Origin: Propionibacterium sp. | GTDB lineage: Bacteria; Actinomycetota; Actinomycetes; Propionibacteriales; Propionibacteriaceae | Direction of reading: 5' to 3' | Assembly (NCBI GenBank): GCA_012719335.1 | Contig: JAAYAO010000221.1 | Location: 1 to 18,163, forward strand | Length of the DNA: 18,163 bases | Shown: positions 6,296-13,786 of the stretch, in pieces | How the letters are laid out: the number at the start of each line of letters is the position of its first letter | How positions within the stretch are numbered: position 1 is the stretch's first letter | Notes under the pieces: generated by a model | The model's input: only the letters and a program-made list of their open reading frames with translations | Databases searched by the model: none | What the model was told of the DNA's origin: nothing | Position numbers and translations under genes: made by a program

Positions 6296-6891
6296 CGGTC
6301 GACACCCGCGACGCGCTGCAGGCGGCCGGCGAAGGCCACCAGTTGGGCCACCGACTCCTCCCCGTCGGCGGCCACGCTCATCCGTACCGTCAGGTCGTCG
6401 GACACGCTCAGCCCCGAGTAGCCGTGGTCGGCGTCGCAGGTCGGGTCACCGCAGGTGGCCGGTTCCAGGTCGACCCGGCGGGCGGTGCCCCAGCCGACCG
6501 ACAGCCAGGTTTCGCTCACCGTCTTGTCACCGGGTCGGTATTCGTCGGGGCGGGTGACCACCCGGGTCAGTGCAACCGCACCGAGTTTGGTCAACGGCAC
6601 GGCCTCGGTGGAGGTCGCGGCCTGCAGGGTGCCGGTGGCCTCGTCGGTGGCCTCGTCGGTGTGGCCGATGATCAGCCGGGTCGGGGTCTGCACCAGAATC
6701 GTCAGGTGGCGGTGAATCTCGTCGCGGTTGAAGGTCGGTTCGTGATGCACCACGAAGTCGATGATCTGCTCATCGCCCACCGCCATGTGCACGGCCTCCT
6801 CGACGAGATCGGGGAAGTATCCGCAGGCCTCGATCTGAGCGCGCAGACGGGCGTGGGAACCGGTGCCGGGGTTCAACGGGGGGCTGTGCAT
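6292..6891 (-). CDS. DUF5998 family protein
   Basis: A 199-residue soluble protein that strongly resembles conserved actinobacterial DUF5998 proteins. Shared landmarks are LRAQIEACGYFPDLVEEAV (residues 16-34), HHEPTFNRDEIHRHLT (49-64), TPTRLIIGHTDE (69-80), STEAVPLTKL (94-103), SVGWGTARRVDLEPATCGDP (131-150) and CDADHGYSG (152-160). Cys147, Cys152 and His156 could bind a metal, but this is not shown. The ATG at 6891 is chosen because conservation begins soon after it; the longer frame upstream is a low-complexity extension over the previous gene. The start has no good Shine-Dalgarno; AATGAT lies 6 nt upstream. It sits between the acyltransferase fusion (43-bp gap) and the hydrolase (4-bp overlap). 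Its function is unknown. Confidence 0.85.
   Translation of the reverse strand: MHSPPLNPGTGSHARLRAQIEACGYFPDLVEEAVHMAVGDEQIIDFVVHHEPTFNRDEIHRHLTILVQTPTRLIIGHTDEATDEATGTLQAATSTEAVPLTKLGAVALTRVVTRPDEYRPGDKTVSETWLSVGWGTARRVDLEPATCGDPTCDADHGYSGLSVSDDLTVRMSVAADGEESVAQLVAFAGRLQRVAGVDR
6634..6657. repeat. 12-bp tandem duplication inside the DUF5998 gene
   Basis: GGTGGCCTCGTC occurs twice head to tail, giving DEATDEAT (residues 79-86) in the protein. It falls in a loop that appears variable in the family and looks like a replication-slippage insertion that kept the frame. Confidence 0.8.
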
Positions 6892-6934
6892 TGGCTCATC
6901 ATTCCATGTTTGGCCGGGTGGACAAGCCGGGCGC

Positions 6935-9571
6935 TCAGCCCAGGGTGCGGGCCTGGGCGTCCCGTTGCCCGGCCGGCACGAGGTGGGCCCGTGCCCCCAG
7001 CACCCACAGGTCACCGGCGGCGGCCTGGACGGGCGTCAGCACCACCTCCGAGACCTGCGGCAGGGCGTCCTTCAGGGCCACCAGCCGGTGCAGCAGGTCG
7101 TAGACCCGTTCCAGGTCGACCGGCGCGGCCCCGTCGCGGCCCATCAGCAAGGGGGCGGCCTTCAACTGCGCCACCATCTGCACCGCGTCACCGCGGGTGA
7201 GCGGTGGCACCGCCCAGGACACGTCACCCAGCAGTTCGGCCGGCAGTCCGTCCACCCCGATGCTGACCATCGGCCCGAAGGCCGGGTCCTCGATCGCGCG
7301 CAGCCGCAGGGCGACCCCGGGCGGCGCCTGCGGCTGCACCACCGGGTGGGCCAGTTTCTGGTCATCGGGCCCGCCGACCCCGAGAGCTGCGACCAACCGA
7401 CCCAGGTCCTCCCAGGCCTCCGCCATCTCCTCGGCGGAGTCGAGGTTGCGGAAGACACTGGCCAGATCCGGACGGCCCCGCACCCCGGGCCGGGTGGCCT
7501 TCAACACCACCGACCAGCCGAACTCCTCGGCCACCGCCACCGCGTCGGCAGTGGTGTCGACGTGCCGGTGTGACACGCACGGAATGCCGAAGGCGGCCAA
7601 CAGTTCCTCGGTTTCACCGTCGTCGAGGCGGCGGCCCAACGGGCTCTCGGTCAGCACCCGTTCGACCAGGGCCTCCGCGGCCTCGAGATCGGTGTCCGGC
7701 TCGATCACCCGGGCGTTTTCCTGTTCCTCGCGCCACAGGGCGTAATCGGTGATCTCCCCCAGCGCCTGAACGGCTTCGCCGTAGTTGCTGAAGGTGGGCA
7801 GGTGCCCGGGGCCGTCCGGGCCGGTTTCCTCGGCCTCGACCGCGGTGAAATCGATGAACACCCCGATCAGGGGTTTGCTGCTGGTCGCGGCCAGCACGCT
7901 CAGGGCTTCGTGGGCCCGCAGCGGTGAGTCGTCCTCCAGCAGCGCGATCGTGCAGACCACCGCGTCGACGGTGTCGTCGGCCAGGGCCTGTTCGGCGGCA
8001 CTCACCGCGGCCTGCCAGTCGCCGGTGGCGGTGACCACGGCCGGGTCGGGGTGCAAGCGGTTGCGGGTGCAGTGCGACACCACGTGGTGGCTGAGCGCGA
8101 AGGAGGTGGTCACCACCCGCACCCGGCGTCCCTTCGGCAGGGGCTGGCGGGCCAGGATCTGGGCGATGTCGTACATGTGGTCGCGCCGGTCGACCACGAT
8201 CACCCCCGACTGGCGGAACAGCGAGTCGACCGCCACGGCCGGGGCCTCGGGCAGGTCGTGCCGCACCCCCGCGTGGTGGGCGCGTTCGGCGTGGCTGGGG
8301 GCGAACACCACCACGGGTTTGCGGCTGGCCAGCCGGCGGGCGATCCGGGTGAACTTGCGCGGGTTGCCCAGGGCGTCCAGGGAGAGCACGCACACCTGGG
8401 TGGCCGGGTCGTCCTCCCAGAACTGCATCACGTCATTACCGGTGACATCGGCGAAGGAGCCACTGGTGATGAAGTTGGACACCCCGACGTTGGTGGTCAG
8501 GGCCCGGCTGAGCAGGATCACCCCGACCGCGGCGGACTGGCTGTAGATGCCGACCACCCCCGAGCGCGGCATCGGTGCCGGGGACACGTTGAGTTGCACC
8601 AGATGGTCGGTGTTGATCAGACCGAGCGCCTGGGGCCCGACCGCACGCAGGCCGTGGGAACGGGCCAGACCGACCAGGGTGGCGGGGTCGAGACTGTCGT
8701 GTTGTTCGGAGGTGCTGGCCAGGATCACCACTCCGGAGGCGTGCCGGTCGGAGGCGCGCAGCACGATGTCGGCGACCTCGGCCGCCCCGACCGCGGCACA
8801 GACCAGGTCGATGTCGCCCTCGACCTCTGCCAGGGAGGCGGTGTTGGGTACGCCGCTGACCTCCTCACCGTCGGTGACGACCACTTCCAGGGCCCCGCGG
8901 AATCCGGCCGATTGCACGGTGTGCACCAGTCGGCGCAACCGTCCGGCGGCGCCGACCAGCACCACGCGCTCCGGTTGCAACAGCCGGCGGATCGAGGCGG
9001 CTTCGGCCCGGTGTTCGCGACGTTCCATCACCGCCATCGACGTGTCGGTCGGTTCGATCGGGAACTCCACCACGATCACGCCGTCGTCGAAGGCCCGTTT
9101 CACGGTGTAGCCGGCGTCGGCGAAGACCTTCACCATCCGGCGGTTCTGCGGCAGCACCTCCGCGGTGAACCGGGCGACCTCACGTTCCCGGGCGGCCTCG
9201 GCCAGGTGTTCCAGCAGGAGCTGGCCGACGCCTCGTCCCTGATGTCCGTCCTCGACCAGGAAGGCGACCTCGGCGTCGGTGGGAGTCGTGCGGTCGTAAC
9301 GGCCGACCGCGATCATCCGGTCGCGCTCGACCAGAATCAGGGCGACCCGGTCGTGGTAGTCGACCACGGTGAACTTCTCGATGTCGGCGTCGCTGAGCAC
9401 CGGGTACGGGGCGAAGAAGCGCAGATACTTCGATTCGTCGGAGACCCGCGCGTAGAAGTCGACCAGCAGGTCGGCGTCGTCGGGGCGAATCGGACGCAGG
9501 CGCGCGGTGCCGCCGTCGGCCAGGACGACATCGGCCTCCCACTCGACCGGATAATTCTCGGGTGCTGCCAC
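6935..9571 (-). CDS. GNAT / NDP-forming acyl-CoA synthetase fusion (Pat-type lysine acyltransferase)
   Basis: An 878-residue fusion. Residues about 10-175 are a GNAT acetyltransferase: TARLRPIRPDD, FFAPYP, EVAFLVEDGHQGRGVG (101-116) holding the likely catalytic Glu101 and the acetyl-CoA loop. About 190-330 is a CoA-binding Rossmann domain; 335-625 are succinyl-CoA-ligase-like domains (GIYSQSAAVG, 341-350); 640-878 is an ATP-grasp domain (LLAAFGIP, VVLKA, DPAFGP, ELLGDV). This N-terminal GNAT order matches the Streptomyces Pat enzyme that acetylates and controls acyl-CoA synthetases, so a regulatory protein acyltransferase is the best call. Synthetase catalytic motifs look degenerate (see findings). 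The GTG at 9571 is preferred because family similarity begins right after it and TACTCT lies 6 nt upstream; longer frames run into the App1 promoter. It heads the operon with DUF5998. Confidence 0.88.
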   Translation of the reverse strand: MAAPENYPVEWEADVVLADGGTARLRPIRPDDADLLVDFYARVSDESKYLRFFAPYPVLSDADIEKFTVVDYHDRVALILVERDRMIAVGRYDRTTPTDAEVAFLVEDGHQGRGVGQLLLEHLAEAAREREVARFTAEVLPQNRRMVKVFADAGYTVKRAFDDGVIVVEFPIEPTDTSMAVMERREHRAEAASIRRLLQPERVVLVGAAGRLRRLVHTVQSAGFRGALEVVVTDGEEVSGVPNTASLAEVEGDIDLVCAAVGAAEVADIVLRASDRHASGVVILASTSEQHDSLDPATLVGLARSHGLRAVGPQALGLINTDHLVQLNVSPAPMPRSGVVGIYSQSAAVGVILLSRALTTNVGVSNFITSGSFADVTGNDVMQFWEDDPATQVCVLSLDALGNPRKFTRIARRLASRKPVVVFAPSHAERAHHAGVRHDLPEAPAVAVDSLFRQSGVIVVDRRDHMYDIAQILARQPLPKGRRVRVVTTSFALSHHVVSHCTRNRLHPDPAVVTATGDWQAAVSAAEQALADDTVDAVVCTIALLEDDSPLRAHEALSVLAATSSKPLIGVFIDFTAVEAEETGPDGPGHLPTFSNYGEAVQALGEITDYALWREEQENARVIEPDTDLEAAEALVERVLTESPLGRRLDDGETEELLAAFGIPCVSHRHVDTTADAVAVAEEFGWSVVLKATRPGVRGRPDLASVFRNLDSAEEMAEAWEDLGRLVAALGVGGPDDQKLAHPVVQPQAPPGVALRLRAIEDPAFGPMVSIGVDGLPAELLGDVSWAVPPLTRGDAVQMVAQLKAAPLLMGRDGAAPVDLERVYDLLHRLVALKDALPQVSEVVLTPVQAAAGDLWVLGARAHLVPAGQRDAQARTLG

Positions 9572-9577
9572 GGGACA

Positions 9578-9583
9578 AGAGTA
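9578..9583 (-). promoter_or_regulatory. -10 element (TACTCT) of the GNAT fusion gene
   Basis: TACTCT on the minus strand fits TAnnnT and is 6 nt from the GTG at 9571, with no Shine-Dalgarno between, which suggests a leaderless mRNA. It lies 21 bp from the -10 of the divergent App1 gene, so the two promoters overlap back to back. Confidence 0.5.
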
Positions 9584-9604
9584 CGAGGCCCGGCCGACAG
9601 CCGA

Positions 9605-9610
9605 TAGTGT
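9605..9610 (+). promoter_or_regulatory. -10 element (TAGTGT) of the App1-like gene
   Basis: TAGTGT fits TAnnnT and is followed by exactly 7 nt and then the ATG at 9618, without a Shine-Dalgarno. This supports a leaderless start and disfavours the in-frame GTG at 9609, which would lie inside the hexamer. Confidence 0.5.
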
Positions 9611-9617
9611 GCCGTCC

Positions 9618-10658
9618 ATGGCCCGCCCGTTCTTCGCAGCCCGGTTGGAAGAGAAGCTTAATTCCTTCATCGGTTCCGTCCTTCGTCGACGGGGCTGGCG
9701 GGAGTCGATCATCCCCTACACCGGTTACGGCACCACCGACTTCGTCCGGGTGATGGCGCGGCTGGTACTGGTGCCACCCGGCGCGACCTACGGGTCGGCG
9801 AACGAGCCGTTGATGCGGCGCCGCGGATGGCGGAACTTCTTCACCGCCCCGGTGGCGCATGCGAAGGTGTCGGTCAGTGTCAACGGCACGACCAGCCACG
9901 CGATGGTCGACCGCAACGGCTACCTGGATCTGCGGATCGAGACCGGGCTCGAACCGGGCTGGCGGGAGGTGTCGATCACGTGTCGCACCGGCAGCGCCCA
10001 GGCCCCGATCATGGTGGTCGACCCCGACGCCGAGTTCGGGCTGATCAGCGACATCGACGACACGGTGATCACCACCATGCTGCCGCGGATCTGGATCGCG
10101 GCGTGGAACACCTTCGTGGCCCACGAGAGTGCCCGGCAGCCGGTGCCGGGCATGGCCGACATGTATCGGCGGTTGTTGACCGACCGGCCGGACGCGCCGG
10201 TGTTCTACGTGTCGACCGGTGCCTGGAACACCGCCGGCACCCTGGCCCGTTTCCTCAAGCACGAGGATTTTCCGCCCGGCCCGTTGATGCTCACCGACTG
10301 GGGGCCGACGAACACCGGGTGGTTCCGCTCGGGTCAGGAACACAAACGCACCGCCTTGCGTCAGCTCGCGATCGACCTGCCCCGGGTGCAGTGGCTGCTG
10401 GTCGGTGATGACGGGCAGCACGACCCGGGGTTGTACCGGGAGTTCGCCGCGAAGTTCCCCGACAAGGTCGTGGCGATCGCGTTGCGGCAGTTGTCCCCGG
10501 TGGAACAGTTGCTGGCCCACGGTACGACCACCGCCATCGACGACGGTGAACCCGTGGAGCAGGACGCCCAGGTCGTCCAGGCACCCGATGGGCACGGCCT
10601 GTGGCCCCGGTTGAGCGCCCTGTTGGGTTCGGACACGCCCTCGGCCGAGCGGCCCTGA
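9618..10658 (+). CDS. App1-like HAD phosphatase (DUF2183)
   Basis: A 346-residue protein of the App1 family, whose yeast member is a phosphatidate phosphatase. The catalytic half has HAD motifs: GLISDIDDTVI (residues 141-151, nucleophile Asp145, Asp147 and Thr149), FYVSTGAWN (196-204), Lys243 in EHKRTAL and VGDDGQHDPG (262-271) with Asp264 and Asp265. About 140 residues precede it and probably form a beta-rich accessory domain. No signal peptide or membrane helix is evident. The ATG is preferred over GTG at 9609 because of the promoter position. Whether the substrate is phosphatidate or another phosphomonoester cannot be told. The gene runs toward parC with a 29-bp gap that appears to contain the parC promoter. 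Confidence 0.88.
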   Translation: MARPFFAARLEEKLNSFIGSVLRRRGWRESIIPYTGYGTTDFVRVMARLVLVPPGATYGSANEPLMRRRGWRNFFTAPVAHAKVSVSVNGTTSHAMVDRNGYLDLRIETGLEPGWREVSITCRTGSAQAPIMVVDPDAEFGLISDIDDTVITTMLPRIWIAAWNTFVAHESARQPVPGMADMYRRLLTDRPDAPVFYVSTGAWNTAGTLARFLKHEDFPPGPLMLTDWGPTNTGWFRSGQEHKRTALRQLAIDLPRVQWLLVGDDGQHDPGLYREFAAKFPDKVVAIALRQLSPVEQLLAHGTTTAIDDGEPVEQDAQVVQAPDGHGLWPRLSALLGSDTPSAERP

Positions 10659-10674
10659 GCCCGGGTTGATGCGG

Positions 10675-10680
10675 CAGACT
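10675..10680 (+). promoter_or_regulatory. Likely -10 element (CAGACT) of parC
   Basis: CAGACT differs from TAnnnT at one position and is followed by 7 nt and then the ATG at 10688, with no Shine-Dalgarno. It is the same geometry as the other leaderless starts in the window, but weaker because of the mismatch. Confidence 0.35.
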
Positions 10681-10687
10681 GGCCCTC

Positions 10688-13153
10688 ATGGCCCGCCGCA
10701 GTACGACCGACACCGATGACGACTGGACAGAACACATCGTCGACATCGATGTCACCTCCGAGATGCAGTCCAGTTTCTTGGAGTACGCCTATTCGGTGAT
10801 CTACGCCCGGGCGCTGCCCGATGCCCGCGACGGGTTGAAACCGGTACAGCGCCGGATCCTGTTCTCGATGCAGGAGATGGGCCTGCGCCCGGACCGTCCG
10901 CATGTGAAGTGTGCCCGGGTGGTCGGTCAGGTGATGGGTCTGTACCACCCGCACGGTGACTCGGCGATCTACGACGCCCTGGTGCGGCTGGGCCAGAACT
11001 GGGCGATGCGGCTGCCGTTGATCGACCCGCACGGCAACTTCGGCTCGTTGGACGCCGGGCCCGCGGCGATGCGGTACACCGAATGCCGGATGGCCTCCCC
11101 CGCGACCGCGATGACCGCCGGCCTGGATGCCGACACGGTTGATTTCCGGCCCAACTACGACGGCAAGGAGTCCGAACCGTCGGTGATGCCGGCGGCCTTC
11201 CCGAACCTGCTGGTCAACGGCACCACCGGGATCGCGGTGGGCATGGCCACCAACATTCCGCCGCACAACCTGGTGGAGGTCGTCCAGGCCCTGCGGCACA
11301 TGTTGCGGCATCCCGATGCCGACCTGGACGAGTTGATGCGGTTCGTGCCCGGCCCGGACCTGCCCACCGGCGGCAAGATCATCGGTGTCGACGGCATCCG
11401 GGACGCCTACGCCGGTGGCCGGGGCAGTTTCCGGATCAGGGCCACCGCACGCATCGAGAAAGTGTCGCCGCGCCGTCAGGGCATCGTGATCACCGAACTG
11501 CCCTACATGGTCGGCCCGGAGCGGATCATCGACCAGATCAAGACCCTGGTGCAGTCGCGCAAGCTGACCGGCATCGCCGATGTGAAGGACCTGTCCGACC
11601 TCAACAACGACACCCGTTTGGTGATCGAGGTGAAGAACGGCTTCAACCCCGAGGTGTTGTTGGAGCAGTTGTACAAGCAGACCAAGTTGGAGGATTCGTT
11701 CGCGATCAACGCGGTCGCGCTGGTGGAGGGGCAGCCCCGCACCCTGGGTCTGCGCGACATGTTGCAGGTGTACCTCGACCACCGCCTCGAGGTGACCCTG
11801 CGCCGCACCAAGCACCACCTCAAGGTCGCCGAGGACCGGCTGCACCTGGTCGAGGGCCTGCTGTTGGCGATTCTGGACATCGACGACGTGATCGCGATCA
11901 TCCGCCGCTCCGAGGACGCCCGGGAGGCGCGCGAGTCGCTGATCGAGATCTTCGACCTGACCGAGATCCAGGCCAACTACATCCTGGACATGCAGTTGCG
12001 GCGGTTGACGAAGTTCTCCCGGATCGAGCTGGAGTCCGAACGCGACGACCTGCGCCGCCGGATCGAGGAGCTCACCGCGATCATCGAATCCGACAGCCTG
12101 CTGCGTCAGGTGGTCGGCAACGAACTGGCCGAGGTGGCCAAGGAGTTCGGCACCCCGCGACGCACCGTCCTGCTGGCCGCCTCGGGGGTCGCCCAGACCG
12201 CGGTGACCGCGCCCTTGGAGGTCGCCGACGACCCGTGCCACGTGCTGTTGTCCGCCACCGGGCTGGTGGCCCGCACCGAGTCGGACGAACCGCCGGCCGC
12301 CCTCGGTGAGCGCAGCCCGCACGACGTGGTGCAGTCGGGCGTGCCCGCCACCGCCCGCGGCAGCATCGGGGTGGTCACCAGCGCCGGCCGGTTGATCCGG
12401 TTGAACGTGCTGGACCTGCCGACCATCCCGGTCACCGCCCAGGCCCCGAATCTGCGTGGCGGCACCCTGCTCACCGAACTGGTCTCCCTGGACCGCGGTG
12501 AAGAAGCCCTGTGCCTGGTGTCGCTCGCCGAGGACGCCGGTGGGCTGGCGCTGGGCACCGCCGCCGGAGTGGTCAAGCGGGTCAACCACGAGGTGCTGAG
12601 CCGTGACGTCTGGGAGGTGATCCGCCTCGACGACATCGATCAGGTGGTCGGTGCGGTGCAACTCGACCAGGCCCGGATCGACGCCGGGGTGCATCTGGTG
12701 TTCGTCACCTCCGATGCCCAACTGCTGCACTTTGCCGCCGATGTCGTCCGCCCGCAGGGCCGCACCGGTGGTGGGGTGGCCGGCATCAAACTGGGCTCCG
12801 GGGCCCGGGCGATCGGCTTCTTCGCCGCCGACCCGGCGACCGCCGAGGTTGTTACCGTGGCCGGGTCGGCCGATGCCCTGCCCGGCACCGACGCGGGTTC
12901 GGTGAAGGTCACTCCCCTGGCGGAGTACCCGGCCAAGGGCCGTGCCACCGGCGGCGTGCGCGCCCACCGGTTTCTCAAGGGTGAGGCCGCGCTGCAACTG
13001 GCGTTCGTCGGTGATGCCCCGATCGCCTGTGCCGCCAGCGGCTCACCGGTCGATCTGCCCCCGGTGGATCCACGCCGCGACGGCTCGGGAATCCCCGGCA
13101 GCCAACCCATCGCCGGGCTGGCCTCGGCCCCCTCGTCCGAGGTCGGCCGATGA
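10688..13153 (+). CDS. parC: DNA topoisomerase IV subunit A (ParC)
   Basis: An 821-residue type IIA topoisomerase A subunit that cuts and rejoins DNA as a tetramer with ParE; topoisomerase IV separates linked daughter chromosomes. Conserved features are YSVIYARALPDARDGLKPVQ (35-54), the quinolone-determining stretch HPHGDSAIYDALVRLGQ (87-103), the catalytic Tyr130 in AAMRYTE, FPNLLVNGTTGIAVGMATN, and IEE/DIL coiled-coil elements. The C-terminal third is a beta-pinwheel; the GyrA-box position reads QGRTGGG (690-696) rather than QRRGGKG. A degenerate box, DSA instead of the DAS/DAA common in GyrA, and the neighbourhood (parE, DUF7455, sepH) favour ParC over GyrA. Start context: ATG with no Shine-Dalgarno, 7 nt after CAGACT. 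Carbonic anhydrase follows after 52 bp with its own promoter. Confidence 0.93.
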   Translation: MARRSTTDTDDDWTEHIVDIDVTSEMQSSFLEYAYSVIYARALPDARDGLKPVQRRILFSMQEMGLRPDRPHVKCARVVGQVMGLYHPHGDSAIYDALVRLGQNWAMRLPLIDPHGNFGSLDAGPAAMRYTECRMASPATAMTAGLDADTVDFRPNYDGKESEPSVMPAAFPNLLVNGTTGIAVGMATNIPPHNLVEVVQALRHMLRHPDADLDELMRFVPGPDLPTGGKIIGVDGIRDAYAGGRGSFRIRATARIEKVSPRRQGIVITELPYMVGPERIIDQIKTLVQSRKLTGIADVKDLSDLNNDTRLVIEVKNGFNPEVLLEQLYKQTKLEDSFAINAVALVEGQPRTLGLRDMLQVYLDHRLEVTLRRTKHHLKVAEDRLHLVEGLLLAILDIDDVIAIIRRSEDAREARESLIEIFDLTEIQANYILDMQLRRLTKFSRIELESERDDLRRRIEELTAIIESDSLLRQVVGNELAEVAKEFGTPRRTVLLAASGVAQTAVTAPLEVADDPCHVLLSATGLVARTESDEPPAALGERSPHDVVQSGVPATARGSIGVVTSAGRLIRLNVLDLPTIPVTAQAPNLRGGTLLTELVSLDRGEEALCLVSLAEDAGGLALGTAAGVVKRVNHEVLSRDVWEVIRLDDIDQVVGAVQLDQARIDAGVHLVFVTSDAQLLHFAADVVRPQGRTGGGVAGIKLGSGARAIGFFAADPATAEVVTVAGSADALPGTDAGSVKVTPLAEYPAKGRATGGVRAHRFLKGEAALQLAFVGDAPIACAASGSPVDLPPVDPRRDGSGIPGSQPIAGLASAPSSEVGR

Positions 13154-13191
13154 GTGCCGGGGCCGACGTGCGTCCGATGCCGACCCAGCTC

Positions 13192-13197
13192 TAATAT
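13192..13197 (+). promoter_or_regulatory. -10 element (TAATAT) of the carbonic anhydrase gene
   Basis: TAATAT is an excellent -10 hexamer in an A/T island unusual for this GC-rich window. It lies 8 nt before the ATG at 13206 with no Shine-Dalgarno, so the mRNA is probably leaderless. Confidence 0.55.
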
Positions 13198-13205
13198 TTC
13201 TGTTC

Positions 13206-13703
13206 ATGAGTGGTCTGTTCGACGATTTGCTGGCTCGGAACCGCGTCTACGCCGACGATTTTCACGAAGGTGGCTTCGACGGTATCGCCCGGGCCGGGGT
13301 GCTGGTGGTCACCTGTATGGATTCACGAATAGAACCGCTCGGCATGTTGGGCCTCAAGCTCGGCGACGCGAAGATTCTGCGTACCCCGGGTGCCCGGGTC
13401 ACCCGGGATGCCCTGGTGGGCTGCTTGCTGGGGGTGCACTTGTTGAACGTGCAACGCATCATGGTGGTGCCGCACACCCGGTGCGCGATGGCCTCCGGTG
13501 ACGACGCCTCGATCGCCGACAAGGTGTTGGGGGCCACCGGCACCGACATCTCCGGCATGGTGCTCGGGTCCACCCCCGACCAGGCCGCCGGGCTGCGCTA
13601 CGACGTGAAGCTGATCCGCAGCCACCCGCTGATCAACGGCCGCTGCGAGGTCGGCGGTTTCATGTACGACGTCGACACCGGCCTGCTCGAACAGGTCAGC
13701 TGA
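13206..13703 (+). CDS. Beta-carbonic anhydrase
   Basis: A 165-residue zinc enzyme interconverting CO2 and bicarbonate, of the short beta class typified by mycobacterial Rv1284. Zinc site residues are all present: Cys37 and Asp39 with Arg41 in TCMDSRIEP, and His90 and Cys93 in HTRCAM. Other family marks are ILRTPGARVTRDAL (57-70) and the C-terminal GGFMYDVDTGLLEQV. Length is normal for the short form. The ATG at 13206 is favoured by the TAATAT hexamer 8 nt upstream and by the homologous N-terminus; the open frame extends upstream into parC but is antagonised by that gene. It lies 52 bp after parC and converges on the MFS gene, with a palindromic repeat between them. It probably supplies bicarbonate to carboxylases; this is inference. 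Confidence 0.92.
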   Translation: MSGLFDDLLARNRVYADDFHEGGFDGIARAGVLVVTCMDSRIEPLGMLGLKLGDAKILRTPGARVTRDALVGCLLGVHLLNVQRIMVVPHTRCAMASGDDASIADKVLGATGTDISGMVLGSTPDQAAGLRYDVKLIRSHPLINGRCEVGGFMYDVDTGLLEQVS

Positions 13704-13717
13704 CCGGATCCGGACGT

Positions 13718-13771
13718 CGGTCGAGCAGCCCACGCCGGTCGAGCAGCGCGCCAAGCGCGCGTGTCGAAACC
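13718..13771. repeat. Intergenic palindromic repeat with a partial upstream copy
   Basis: CGGTCGAGCAGC occurs at 13718-13729 and again at 13736-13747. The second copy continues into a hairpin: GCGCGC (13746-13751), loop CAA, GCGCGC (13755-13760), bounded by outer arms GGTCGA (13737-13742) and TCGAAACC (13764-13771). The first copy has only the left arm. The GGTCGAG...TCGAAACC pattern resembles short palindromic repeats scattered between genes in many Propionibacteriales and related actinobacteria. It fills the gap between two converging genes and may also stop transcription in both directions. Confidence 0.65.
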
Positions 13772-13786
13772 CACGTGCCCGCCGGC

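Noticed and set aside
8051..9607. A 518-codon open frame on the plus strand opposite the GNAT fusion.
   Set aside because: Low-complexity shadow frame; the minus strand encodes complete GNAT and CoA-binding motifs here.
10361..12997. An 878-codon open frame on the minus strand opposite App1 and parC.
   Set aside because: It is the antisense shadow of parC in GC-rich DNA: Gly, His, Gln and Val rich, no recognisable domain, and fully covered by a clear topoisomerase gene.
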